Assembly: GCA_009928745.1 (NCBI GenBank)
Contig: SACC01000106.1
Coordinates: 1-5,450, forward strand
DNA from: Clostridia bacterium
Lineage (GTDB): Bacteria > Bacillota > Clostridia > Christensenellales > CAG-1252
Direction of reading: 5' to 3'
DNA: 5,450 bases
Shown: positions 1-5,450 of the stretch, one piece after another
Numbering within the stretch: position 1 is the first letter of the stretch
How the letters are laid out: each line of letters opens with the position of its first letter
Made by a program: the position numbers and the translations under genes
The notes under the pieces: model-generated
Seen by the model: only the letters and a program-made list of their open reading frames with translations
Database searches by the model: none
Told to the model about the DNA's origin: nothing

Positions 1-768
1 AACTGTTATTGAGTTAATATGTATTGTAGCTTCTTCATCAAAATCAACATCGTCTTCGCTGAACTCATAGCTCTTATGGATATTGATATCTTCGAAAACT
101 TCATTGACATCAGCTTCCTCAACATATACGAGTTCGTCTGAACCGTCATTCTGTGATTCTCTGATTGCTTTAAGCGCAATACCGTTAACGATATCACCGA
201 TGATAAATATGGTGCCTGCAGCGTAAACTTCTCCTGCTGCGCCTGCAACCGTCATGATTATCTCGGCTCCGCTGTCGTAGTCTATTGACACATCTGCGTA
301 AGCGAGCGCTATTGCCGACGATTTTACCGACATAACCTCTGCCTCTTCAGCTGCAATAGTAAATATCAAACTTGATAAACCTACATATGCCTCTTCAACG
401 AAAGTCGCACCGTTCAAAGTAATCTCATAAGCCACTCCGCTTACAAAACCATTCTTTGCCGTTACTCCGTAAATGTACTTGTCTGCATCTACAACAATTT
501 TGCTCAACTCAACATTTTGTTTGTTACCTTTGATGGTCACATATGAGTTGATATCGCCGATTGCTTCACTCGCCTTAATGTTAAATACAGCGTCTGTGGA
601 TAGTCCACGGACAACCTGTAGTTGACTTACTTCTTCAGCCTGCGCCACGAAAGGCACACCATTGTCGAAGTTGGGAGTGAAAACGCCGGCAATTGCTAGA
701 GCGACAACGACAACCACAGCGATAACTGCGATTCCGCTTACAATTTTAATAGCTGTACTCTTAGCCAT
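1..768 (-). CDS. Exported or membrane-anchored acidic protein, unrecognised, C-terminus beyond window
   Basis: The frame is open from an ATG at 768 to the left edge, giving 256 codons with no stop. An AGGAGG at 777-782, 8 nt upstream, fixes the start. Residues 1-8 are basic (MAKSTAIK), followed by a long hydrophobic stretch at about 9-30 (a run of five valines, then ALAIAG). An AQA/EE site near residue 44 could be a signal-peptidase cleavage point; otherwise the segment is a membrane anchor. The rest looks beta-rich and secreted: no cysteine, many V/I/T/G, with an Ig-like-domain flavour around residues 50-120 (YEITLNGATF), then an increasingly acidic tail (SEDDVDFDEEA near 241-251). I do not recognise the family. 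A cell-surface or S-layer-associated role is inference from the export signal and composition only. It has its own likely promoter at 835-863 and is separated from the reductase gene by terminator-like hairpins, so it is probably a separate unit. The reading frame is well supported; the function is not. Confidence 0.82.
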   Translation of the reverse strand, partial: MAKSTAIKIVSGIAVIAVVVVVALAIAGVFTPNFDNGVPFVAQAEEVSQLQVVRGLSTDAVFNIKASEAIGDINSYVTIKGNKQNVELSKIVVDADKYIYGVTAKNGFVSGVAYEITLNGATFVEEAYVGLSSLIFTIAAEEAEVMSVKSSAIALAYADVSIDYDSGAEIIMTVAGAAGEVYAAGTIFIIGDIVNGIALKAIRESQNDGSDELVYVEEADVNEVFEDINIHKSYEFSEDDVDFDEEATIHINSITV

Positions 769-834
769 AAACAACGCCTCCTAATTTTCTTTCATAGCAC
801 AGCGCACTCTTGTACGCATATACTATTATATTCT

Positions 835-863
835 ATAATACAGTATTAAGGTAATAAAATCAA
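835..863 (-). promoter_or_regulatory. Sigma-A-type promoter for the exported-protein gene
   Basis: On the minus strand, TTGATT (858-863) is followed by a 17-nt spacer and TATTAT (835-840). These match TTGACA and TATAAT at 4/6 and 5/6. Transcription would start near 828, leaving a leader of roughly 60 nt before the ATG at 768. The surrounding DNA is very AT-rich, so chance matches are common; the exact spacing and the position upstream of a well-formed ribosome site support the call. Confidence 0.5.
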
Positions 864-904
864 TATATAATATCAATTTTGTAATCTTTGCGGATTTCAA
901 AAAG

Positions 905-939
905 TGCAAAAAACCGCCTTTCGGATGCTCATTTTTGCA
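905..939 (-). terminator. Terminator-like nested hairpin between exported-protein and reductase genes
   Basis: TGCAAAAA (905-912) and TTTTTGCA (932-939) are perfect 8-bp inverted arms. Inside them is a small CCG/CGG stem (914-916 with 922-924). Read on the minus strand, the inner stem is followed directly by six T residues, as in an intrinsic terminator, but it has only three G-C pairs. It lies between the reductase stop and the promoter of the next gene, which is where a terminator would be expected. The A-tract on the other side could allow weak action in both directions. Confidence 0.35.
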
Positions 940-1017
940 TTATTAAATTTTCTTAATCTTAGCTTAATAATTTAATTGAAATTTATTATTCAAACCGCTT
1001 ATCTTCCAATTTAACCC

Positions 1018-1042
1018 AAAAAAACACCTTTTGTGTGTGTTT
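1018..1042 (-). terminator. Possible intrinsic terminator of the reductase gene
   Basis: On the minus strand, AAACAC (1037-1042) pairs with GTGTTT (1022-1027) around a 9-nt loop, and the second arm runs into a total of seven T residues (1018-1024). It lies about 80 nt after the reductase stop codon. The stem is short and AT-rich, so efficiency is doubtful. It and the hairpin at 905-939 are alternative or tandem candidates. Confidence 0.35.
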
Positions 1043-1122
1043 ATATTAAACCAATGCTTTGAATTCATTAAATTTGTATTAATCAATCCTAGTACAGTAT
1101 TTGATAAATTATACTTTTTTGA

Positions 1123-1851
1123 TTAACACATACCGCCGTTGACACCTATTATCTGCCCGCTGGTATAGCCGCTATTCTCAGATGCCAGATAGCTGACAAG
1201 AGAGGCAATCTCTTCGGCTTTTCCCATTCGGGAAGCCGGCACGCCCTTAAGAAATTCTACTACTTCCGCTTCGCTCAAAGTTGCATTCATCTCAGTATAG
1301 ATTATGCCCGGAGCAATACAGTTCACGGTAACGCGCGGCGGTACTTCTTTTGCAAGGGCTTTTGTAAAGCCTATAACCCCCGCCTTACAAGCTGAATACG
1401 CCACCTCGCAAGATGCGCCGATTTCGCCCCATATTGAAGATATATTGATAATCCTGCCAAAACCGTTTTCGCACATTTTCGGCAACACAAACTTTGTCGT
1501 ATTATATATGGAAGTAAGGTTAACATTAACTAACTCTATCCATTCGTCATAGGTTGTATCCATTATAGGTTTTACTAATGAAATACCTGCGTTATTCACC
1601 ATAACGTCAACTTGCGGAAATACGCTGTATATATAATCAAACATATTTTTGACAGACACATAGTCGCCTATATCGCCTTTAACGGCAATGGAGCGGACAT
1701 TATAGCGCGCAAGCTGCGAGGCTACTTCCTCCGCCTCGGTAATTGATGTTTTGCATCCGACAATTACATTCATACCGTTGCGCGCAAGTTCAAAAGCGAT
1801 AGCTTTGCCAATTCCTTTTGATGCGCCTGTAACAAATGCGGTCTTGTTCAT
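1123..1851 (-). CDS. ymfI: SDR-family reductase, probable EF-P 5-aminopentanone reductase (YmfI)
   Basis: This 242-residue protein is a complete classical short-chain dehydrogenase. It has a TGASKGIG nucleotide-binding loop (8-15), Asp60 in the adenine-contact position, NNAG (86-89), and the tetrad Asn111, Ser139, Tyr152 and Lys156 (YSACK), then PG at 181-182. The stretch NISSIWGEIGASCEVAYSA and the length match, from memory, the YmfI group rather than generic FabG (NISS followed by VVG). In Bacillus subtilis YmfI makes the 5-aminopentanonyl modification on a lysine of elongation factor P, which helps translation of polyproline stretches. The enzyme is cytosolic and likely NADP(H)-dependent, although the loop after beta-2 (VGCKTS) lacks an obvious arginine. 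The start has GAGGAG (1856-1861) only 4 nt upstream, a slightly tight spacing. It lies 118 nt after the permease, with no clear terminator between, so the two may be co-transcribed. The SDR fold is certain; the YmfI assignment over a FabG paralogue is moderately sure. Confidence 0.9.
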   Translation of the reverse strand: MNKTAFVTGASKGIGKAIAFELARNGMNVIVGCKTSITEAEEVASQLARYNVRSIAVKGDIGDYVSVKNMFDYIYSVFPQVDVMVNNAGISLVKPIMDTTYDEWIELVNVNLTSIYNTTKFVLPKMCENGFGRIINISSIWGEIGASCEVAYSACKAGVIGFTKALAKEVPPRVTVNCIAPGIIYTEMNATLSEAEVVEFLKGVPASRMGKAEEIASLVSYLASENSGYTSGQIIGVNGGMC

Positions 1852-1969
1852 ATTACTCCTCGTTTACCTTCAGACATTGCTTATAACTTACCAGTACTAT
1901 CTTTAAAAAGTAAATCAATTTTGTTATTTATTAAATTATGTCTAATCAAATATTGCCAAAAAAGTTGTT

Positions 1970-2902
1970 TTATAATAATACCAACATTAAAGACAATAAG
2001 GGTATTGTAACCATTGAAAATATCGTACTCAGCAACACCGAATTGGCGGCTTCTTTTTGACCGCCAACGCCATGAATTTCTGCAAGATTTTGCACCATTG
2101 ATGCCGTCGGACAGCAGCTTAGAATAAAGAGCGTGAGCTTAATACTTGTCTCAACCGGCAAAGCAAACACCAATAAAAATACCGCAAGAGGATAAATAAT
2201 CAACTTCATAGATGATGTTATGTATATTCTGCCATCTGAGAACAATTCTTTTGGTTTTACTGTTGCAAAGCGCATACCAAGTATAAGCATACAAAGCGGT
2301 GCGGTCATTTTGCCGAGTATTTCCACACTGTTCATCACAGTGCCCGTTAGCTTTGTACCAGTAAAGAACAGCGGCAATGCCACAATAAGACCCAGCATAA
2401 GCGGATTAAGCAAAAAGTTCTTAGGTTTCATATGCTTTTTATCCCCAGTTAGGAAAGCAGAACCCAAAGTCCATGCCAAGAAGTTCATTGAAATAATAAA
2501 TACTGCCGAATAAGCTACCGCCTCGGGATACTGCGGTATCATTGCCTCAAGTAACGGCACGCCCAAGAAGCCTACATTACCGAAGGCAATCGCGACAGTA
2601 GAAACTCTATAGCCCGGATTATCGTAATGCTTGCGGTAAATTAAATACATTATTAAAAGAAAACCAGCCTGAATTAGCGTGGACAGACCTAGCACAATAC
2701 CCATATTGCCAAGCATTGCCATACTAAATGAAGCTTTTTGGAAAGAATATATTGTTAAAAACGGCTGTGAAACATACAAAAGCAATATGGAGAATGCCGA
2801 AATAGCCTCGGTTTTAACCAATTTTGCTTTTACAAGTATGTAACCCGGCACGGCATAAGCCATCATTATAAGCACGTTAATTGCTGTAATCCCGAATACC
2901 AT
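1970..2902 (-). CDS. AEC-family (auxin efflux carrier fold) permease
   Basis: This is a 310-residue, very hydrophobic protein of the Mem_trans/AEC family, of typical full length. I count about ten membrane segments, roughly five before and five after a short charged loop near residues 152-163 (TGDKKHMKPKN). Family hallmarks are visible: FGNVGFLGVPL (107-117), a broken helix near the transport core, NPL (166-168), APLCMLILGM (201-210) and the SCCPTASMVQNLAE stretch (262-275). Bacterial members move organic anions such as malate or malonate across the membrane; the substrate cannot be read from this sequence. The start is placed at the ATG at 2902 rather than a TTG six bases earlier, because AAAGGA (2909-2914) lies 6 nt before the ATG but directly abuts the TTG. 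A palindrome and possible promoter lie just upstream, between this gene and the tRNA gene. Confidence 0.92.
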   Translation of the reverse strand: MVFGITAINVLIMMAYAVPGYILVKAKLVKTEAISAFSILLLYVSQPFLTIYSFQKASFSMAMLGNMGIVLGLSTLIQAGFLLIMYLIYRKHYDNPGYRVSTVAIAFGNVGFLGVPLLEAMIPQYPEAVAYSAVFIISMNFLAWTLGSAFLTGDKKHMKPKNFLLNPLMLGLIVALPLFFTGTKLTGTVMNSVEILGKMTAPLCMLILGMRFATVKPKELFSDGRIYITSSMKLIIYPLAVFLLVFALPVETSIKLTLFILSCCPTASMVQNLAEIHGVGGQKEAANSVLLSTIFSMVTIPLLSLMLVLL

Positions 2903-2908
2903 ATTCAA

Positions 2909-2914
2909 TCCTTT
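2909..2914 (-). promoter_or_regulatory. Ribosome binding site that decides the permease start
   Basis: The minus strand reads AAAGGA here, followed by TTGAAT and then ATG. Spacing to the ATG at 2902 is 6 nt, which is normal. Spacing to the in-frame TTG at 2906-2908 would be zero, which rules that codon out as the likely start. Confidence 0.65.
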
Positions 2915-2917
2915 TTC

Positions 2918-2942
2918 TACAATTATCTTCGTAATAATTGTA
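2918..2942. repeat. Perfect 9-bp palindrome upstream of the permease gene
   Basis: TACAATTAT (2918-2926) and ATAATTGTA (2934-2942) are perfect inverted arms around a 7-nt spacer. The structure fills most of the 51-nt gap between the tRNA 3' end and the permease start and ends 3 nt before its ribosome site. No T-run follows on either strand, so it is not a standard terminator. It overlaps a possible -10 box, as an operator for a dimeric repressor would; an mRNA hairpin is the alternative. Confidence 0.6.
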
Positions 2943-2949
2943 TGGTTAA
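2922..2949 (-). promoter_or_regulatory. Possible promoter of the permease gene
   Basis: On the minus strand, TTAACC (2944-2949, 4/6 to TTGACA) is followed by a 16-nt spacer and GATAAT (2922-2927, 5/6 to TATAAT). The start of transcription would fall near 2915, giving a very short leader just long enough for the ribosome site. The palindrome at 2918-2942 covers the -10 box and most of the spacer. In such AT-rich DNA this is a moderate to weak call. Confidence 0.3.
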
Positions 2950-2953
2950 TATT

Positions 2954-3030
2954 TGGTGTACCTAGACAGATTTGAACTGTCGGCCTTCAGAGTCGGAGTC
3001 TGATGCTCTATCCAGCTGAGCTATAGGTAC
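2954..3030 (-). tRNA. tRNA-Arg(CCG)
   Basis: The 77-nt minus-strand sequence folds into a complete cloverleaf. The acceptor stem is GTACCTA with TAGGTAC, the D stem GCTC/GAGC, the anticodon stem TCAGA/TCTGA, and the T stem GACAG/CTGTC with loop TTCAAAT. The 7-nt anticodon loop is CTCCGAC, so the anticodon is CCG (complement of 2994-2996), reading the arginine codon CGG. The discriminator is A and the terminal CCA is encoded (2954-2956). No mismatch is seen in any stem. The gene lies 17 nt after the glycosidase stop with no terminator between them. It may therefore be transcribed from a promoter inside the 3' end of that gene, by read-through, or both. Confidence 0.97.
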
Positions 3031-3047
3031 GCAATAGCAAATAGAGG

Positions 3048-4718
3048 TCATTTCTCAGTAATTTGCAAAATCATTATACCATAAGCGCCGATAATTATCT
3101 CTTCCTCTTCAAAAATAATATCGGTAATTAATTCCTTCATTCGAGTTTTGTTGGGAAAAGCCGCGCAACAGTTAGTTGGATTGGCGACAATAATCAAGGC
3201 GTCGTCTCCGCTGCCTCTTTTCATAATAAGCAAATCCGAATTGGCAAAGGATATCCGTCCGCTTAGGGCTTTTGGATTATTTTTGCGGATATTGCCGAGC
3301 TTTTTATAGTATCCCAGTATTTCTGCGTTCTCCTCGCCCCAAGGAAAAGTTCTCCTGTTAATCGGGTCCTTAAAGCCCTGCATACCTACCTCGTCACCAT
3401 AATATATTGATGGTATTCCTGGCAGTGTATATTCAAGCGCGGCAGCGATTTTTAACCGTTTTACCGCAATTAGCATATTCTCTTCGCCCAGACGGTATCT
3501 CAGTTGCTTGTCCTTACGCCAATGCTCGCCGCCTGTTTCTGCAAGCACATTAAGTATTCTTTCGGTATCGTGTGAGCCTAACATCGTCATACATGAGGCA
3601 AGCGACTGTTCGGGATAATTCTCAACAATGTTCATAACATCGCGTATGAAAGCAAAAGTATCTGCTTTGAGTGAAAAACTGATTATTGCGTCCTTAAAAG
3701 GATAATTCATAACTCCGTCAAGCTGTCCTTTGGTAAAGTACGGTCTCAATATATCGTAACTGTATTTATGCGACGCATCCTCCCATACCTCTCCAAGGAC
3801 AATGGAATCGGGATTGGTCATTTTAATTGCAGTCCTCATTTCGTCCACAAAATCAATCGGCAGTTCATCAACCACATCAAGTCTCCAGCTTACGCCGAAA
3901 GAAGTCCATTTTTCTACGACTCCGCCCTTGCCGAACAAAAATTTTCTTAATGATTTGCTGGTTTTGTTCAATGTAGGCACTACGGTAATTCCCCACCAGC
4001 TTTCATACACCTCTGGATAATCTATAAAATGATACCAGTTATAATAAGGCGAATCTTTGCTTTGATATGCGCCCACCGAATCAAAATGCCCGTGCTTGTT
4101 AAAATATATACTGTCCGAACCCGAATGATTGAACACGCCGTCAAGCATAATGCCGATACCCAGCGCCTTAGCCTTAGCAATCAGTTCTTTCAGATCCTCT
4201 TCGCTGCCTATCATAGGCTCTATTGACATATAATCAGCGGTATCATAACGATGATTGGAATTAGCCATGAATATCGGAGATAGGTATATAATAGTTACGC
4301 CTAAAGACTCAAGGTAATCCAATTTGCTGATTATGCCCTTCAGATTACCACCGTAATAATCGTTGGCGCGGTACGCCCCGTCCGGATCAATAATAGTAAC
4401 CTCTTCCTTCCACTTTTTACTAACGCCGAAACGCGGCGTTAACATCTCGCCCTCTTTACAAAATCGATCTACAAAAATATGATATATAATATCGGCTCCC
4501 GAGCGCGCAGGCGTTACATAATTCTTCGAGAATACTGTCAGCTGCCATTCGGGCAAAAACTCCCCGAACACCGCGTTGCCTAATTCACCTCTTCCGATAT
4601 AATGAAAATCTCCTGACGGATAATCTACCTCAAAACGGTAAAAAAAGATACCTTCATGCGCAGGAACGAAGGTACAGGAATAAATATTCCTTTCTCCTTT
4701 TCTCTCAGCGCACTTCAA
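3048..4718 (-). CDS. GH13 alpha-amylase-family glycosidase (neopullulanase/cyclomaltodextrinase-like), N-terminus missing
   Basis: This enzyme hydrolyses alpha-glucosidic bonds in starch-derived oligosaccharides or cyclodextrins. Numbering from position 4718, the GH13 regions are all present: DGVFNH (193-198), RLD with nucleophile Asp281, acid/base Glu310 (GEVWED), and SHD with Asp384. Other hallmarks are SPIFMANSNHRYDT (147-160), VMNYPF (336-341) and YYGDEVGM (439-446). Residues 1-65 are the end of an N-terminal beta domain (CBM34-like), which leads into the barrel at IIYHIFVDRF (77-86). A beta-sandwich C-domain ends the protein. In related proteins about 50-70 further residues precede the first residues here. 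The apparent start is a TTG with no ribosome site, the frame stays open back to 4808, and the next Met is residue 92. I therefore regard the true start as lost at the junction near 4719-4733. No signal peptide can be judged. Catalytic residues are intact, but the fragment is probably not a complete gene as it stands. Confidence 0.88.
   Translation of the reverse strand: MKCAERKGERNIYSCTFVPAHEGIFFYRFEVDYPSGDFHYIGRGELGNAVFGEFLPEWQLTVFSKNYVTPARSGADIIYHIFVDRFCKEGEMLTPRFGVSKKWKEEVTIIDPDGAYRANDYYGGNLKGIISKLDYLESLGVTIIYLSPIFMANSNHRYDTADYMSIEPMIGSEEDLKELIAKAKALGIGIMLDGVFNHSGSDSIYFNKHGHFDSVGAYQSKDSPYYNWYHFIDYPEVYESWWGITVVPTLNKTSKSLRKFLFGKGGVVEKWTSFGVSWRLDVVDELPIDFVDEMRTAIKMTNPDSIVLGEVWEDASHKYSYDILRPYFTKGQLDGVMNYPFKDAIISFSLKADTFAFIRDVMNIVENYPEQSLASCMTMLGSHDTERILNVLAETGGEHWRKDKQLRYRLGEENMLIAVKRLKIAAALEYTLPGIPSIYYGDEVGMQGFKDPINRRTFPWGEENAEILGYYKKLGNIRKNNPKALSGRISFANSDLLIMKRGSGDDALIIVANPTNCCAAFPNKTRMKELITDIIFEEEEIIIGAYGIMILQITEK
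3073..3081 (-). promoter_or_regulatory. Extended -10 promoter for the tRNA-Arg gene, inside the glycosidase 3' end
   Basis: The minus strand reads TGGTATAAT, a perfect TATAAT with the TGn extension. No convincing -35 box lies 16-18 nt upstream, as is common for extended -10 promoters. It would start transcription near 3066, about 36 nt before the tRNA. The bases also code for Gly-Ile-Met in the last residues of the glycosidase, so they may simply reflect codon choice. Confidence 0.4.
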
Positions 4719-4733
4719 CGAATAAATTTCTGT
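4719..4733. other. Junction of two unrelated truncated genes (breakpoint or assembly chimera)
   Basis: To the left, minus-strand sequence matches a GH13 N-terminal domain up to about 4718. To the right, plus-strand sequence matches a LysR effector domain from about 4728. Both genes lack their 5' parts at this point and are oriented head to head. No insertion-sequence end, target-site duplication or att-like repeat is seen. A TGATATC repeat (4733-4739 and 4741-4747) sits just right of the boundary, but it also codes for the LysR CDIL/IS residues. Confidence 0.65.
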
Positions 4734-5210
4734 GATATCCTGATATCGCCGGGGAAGATAAAGGATGAAAATGTCATTTCTATCCCGTTTTTGAAAGACC
4801 GTGTTTTTCTATCTGTTCCTGAGAACAGTCGGTATGCGGAACTTGAGTCGATTTCCATCAGAGATATAGACGAGCAGTCGTTTCTCGTTCCTGATTTCGG
4901 GGGCTATCTGGTGCAGCAGCTGGAAAATATTATCAGAACGAAGAATCCGAAGATTAAAATGATCAAAAGCGACTGGATCATCACGCAGCAGCTCATTCAA
5001 ACGACCGATATGCTCTCTACCTCTTCGGTTATCGCAATTGAAGCCGGTTTGCGGAACGACGGTCCAAACAGAGTATTGGTTCCGTTATCTGATCCGGAGC
5101 TGAAGGTCACATACCATATCAATTATCTTCGAGGGAGCAAGAGAAAAGCGGAAAAGTTTCGCTCCTGGGCAAAAACGGTTGTAGAACAGCATAAACAAAA
5201 CGAACAATGA
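4728..5210 (+). pseudogene. LysR-type transcriptional regulator, C-terminal effector domain only
   Basis: About 160 codons match the second half of a LysR-family effector-binding domain. CDILISPG at 4731-4754 corresponds to the usual 'G-x-x-D-(L/I)-x-I-S' strand, followed by RVFLSVPENSRYAE (4800-4841), which is the common 'L-x-L-V-x-P-x-x-H-P-L-A' element. Then come the IRDI-DEQSFLVPDFGG segment, the MLSTSSVIAIEAG helix region, and a final helix (KAEKFRSWAKTVVEQH) typical of LysR C-termini. LysR proteins are about 300 residues with a DNA-binding helix-turn-helix in the first 60; about the first 130 residues are absent here. The frame stays open upstream to an ATG at 4656, but that part is the antisense of the glycosidase and has no ribosome site. 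Whether this is a true pseudogene or half of an intact gene joined wrongly in assembly cannot be told from the window. Fold assignment is fairly sure; the effector and target genes are unknown. Confidence 0.75.
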
Positions 5211-5221
5211 CTGGATATAAA

Positions 5222-5264
5222 TGACAAAGGGCTTCCGCAGGTAAAATGCGAAAGCCCTTTGTCA
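5222..5264. terminator. Strong hairpin terminator between convergent genes
   Basis: TGACAAAGGGCTT (5222-5234) pairs perfectly with 5252-5264, and CGCA (5236-5239) pairs with TGCG (5247-5250). The result is a 17-bp stem with a single C/A mismatch and a 7-nt loop. It lies 11 nt after the LysR stop and 26 nt after the stop of the minus-strand gene to its right. The AAAGGG/CCCTTT stem gives T-rich 3' arms on both strands, so it probably stops transcription from both sides. The T-run outside the stem is lacking. Confidence 0.8.
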
Positions 5265-5290
5265 ATCAGAATTACAGTTCCATATTGAAT

Positions 5291-5450
5291 TTATTCCGGC
5301 AGATAGCTTTCGTCGTTCATCATATCCACCGCGGACTGGATGCCCTGGCGTACAGCGTCCAGCTGAGCAGTTGAGACAAAAGCCGCGATCTGGTCCGCGA
5401 GCTTTGTCAGCTGCGCTTCCGGCAGATTGAGCTCCTGCAGAGACTGAGCG
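5291..5450 (-). CDS. C-terminal 52 codons of an unrecognised protein, 5' part beyond window
   Basis: The minus-strand frame is open from the right edge to a TAA at 5291-5293. The visible 52 residues are helix-forming and amphipathic (for example QLTKLADQIAAFVSTAQLDA), rich in Ala, Gln and Leu, and end MMNDESYLPE. I do not recognise the family. Third codon positions are strongly G/C (CTG, CAG, GCG, GAC, ATC), and GC is about 57% by hand count. That is well above the 40-45% of everything to the left, and it supports a real coding frame in DNA of different background. It is convergent with the LysR remnant and shares its terminator. Confidence 0.7.
   Translation of the reverse strand, partial: AQSLQELNLPEAQLTKLADQIAAFVSTAQLDAVRQGIQSAVDMMNDESYLPE

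Larger units (their letters stand above)
769..1122. other. 354-nt AT-rich intergenic region
   Basis: This gap between the reductase stop and the start of the exported-protein gene holds, from right to left, a weak hairpin (1018-1042), a second hairpin (905-939), a promoter (835-863) and a ribosome site (777-782). The rest is AT-rich sequence. I see no RNA gene, no riboswitch-like fold and no small ORF with a ribosome binding site in it. Confidence 0.6.

Noticed and set aside
6..248. 80-codon minus-strand open frame
   Set aside because: It overlaps, in a different frame, the 256-codon gene that has a ribosome site, promoter and signal segment. Its own composition (many Met, Ser, Lys) and lack of a ribosome site mark it as a shadow.
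964..1068. A 34-codon minus-strand ORF in the intergenic gap
   Set aside because: It has no ribosome site, is poor in composition, and reads straight through the terminator-like hairpin.
839..1101. Shared 9-mer TACAGTATT at 839-847 and 1093-1101
   Set aside because: Two short copies in AT-rich DNA, with no matching flanks, are expected by chance; I do not regard them as att or regulatory repeats.
1304..1552. Plus-strand open frame of 82 codons
   Set aside because: It is antisense to the well-supported reductase gene, with no ribosome site and no recognisable motif.
2220..2513. Plus-strand open frame of 97 codons
   Set aside because: It is antisense to the permease and shows no ribosome site or family features.
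2954..3030. tRNA gene as an integration (att) site of a mobile element
   Set aside because: No duplicated tRNA 3' end, integrase or phage gene is seen in the window.
3768..4226. Three overlapping plus-strand open frames
   Set aside because: All are antisense to the GH13 catalytic core, which is fully conserved on the other strand.
4656..4727. N-terminal extension of the LysR remnant from the ATG at 4656
   Set aside because: This stretch is the antisense of GH13 coding sequence, has no ribosome site, and does not resemble a LysR DNA-binding domain.
4733..4747. TGATATC direct repeat as a target-site duplication or recombination site
   Set aside because: Both copies lie on the LysR side and code for conserved CDIL/IS residues, and no element lies between them.
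4809..5000. 63-codon minus-strand open frame
   Set aside because: It is antisense to the LysR effector domain, with no ribosome site or motif.

Overview
The window reads as two pieces of DNA joined near position 4719-4733. Positions 1 to about 4720 look like one low-GC (about 40% in hand-counted lines) chromosome segment of a Clostridia-like member of the Bacillota. The reasons are strong AGGAGG-type ribosome binding sites, a YmfI-type reductase and a GH13 enzyme whose wording matches clostridial homologues, and a tRNA gene with an encoded CCA end. All of its genes lie on the minus strand.

Read in the direction of transcription (from high to low coordinates), this segment holds: a GH13 alpha-amylase-family glycosidase lacking its N-terminus (3048-4718); a tRNA-Arg(CCG) gene only 17 nt after its stop (2954-3030); an AEC-family (auxin efflux carrier fold) permease (1970-2902); an SDR dehydrogenase best matched to the EF-P 5-aminopentanone reductase YmfI (1123-1851); a 354-nt AT-rich gap with two weak terminator-like hairpins and a promoter; and the first 256 codons of an unrecognised exported, acidic protein that runs off the left edge (1-768). 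The last gene uses a reading frame that stays open to the window edge and is easily missed.

Right of the junction, the plus strand carries only the C-terminal half of a LysR-type regulator (about 4728-5210). A strong 17-bp hairpin terminator follows (5222-5264), then the last 52 codons of an unrecognised minus-strand gene (5291-5450). GC rises to about 57% in that final gene. The glycosidase and the LysR gene point away from each other and both lose their 5' parts at the same place. This is the signature of a rearrangement breakpoint or a chimeric assembly.

The genes on the left do not form an obvious pathway: starch/maltodextrin hydrolysis, translation (tRNA-Arg and possible EF-P modification), organic anion transport and a surface protein. 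I see no CRISPR array, insertion sequence, phage module or defence system, and no convincing new system. The points most worth a second look are the junction, the palindrome over a possible promoter of the permease, and the unrecognised exported protein.
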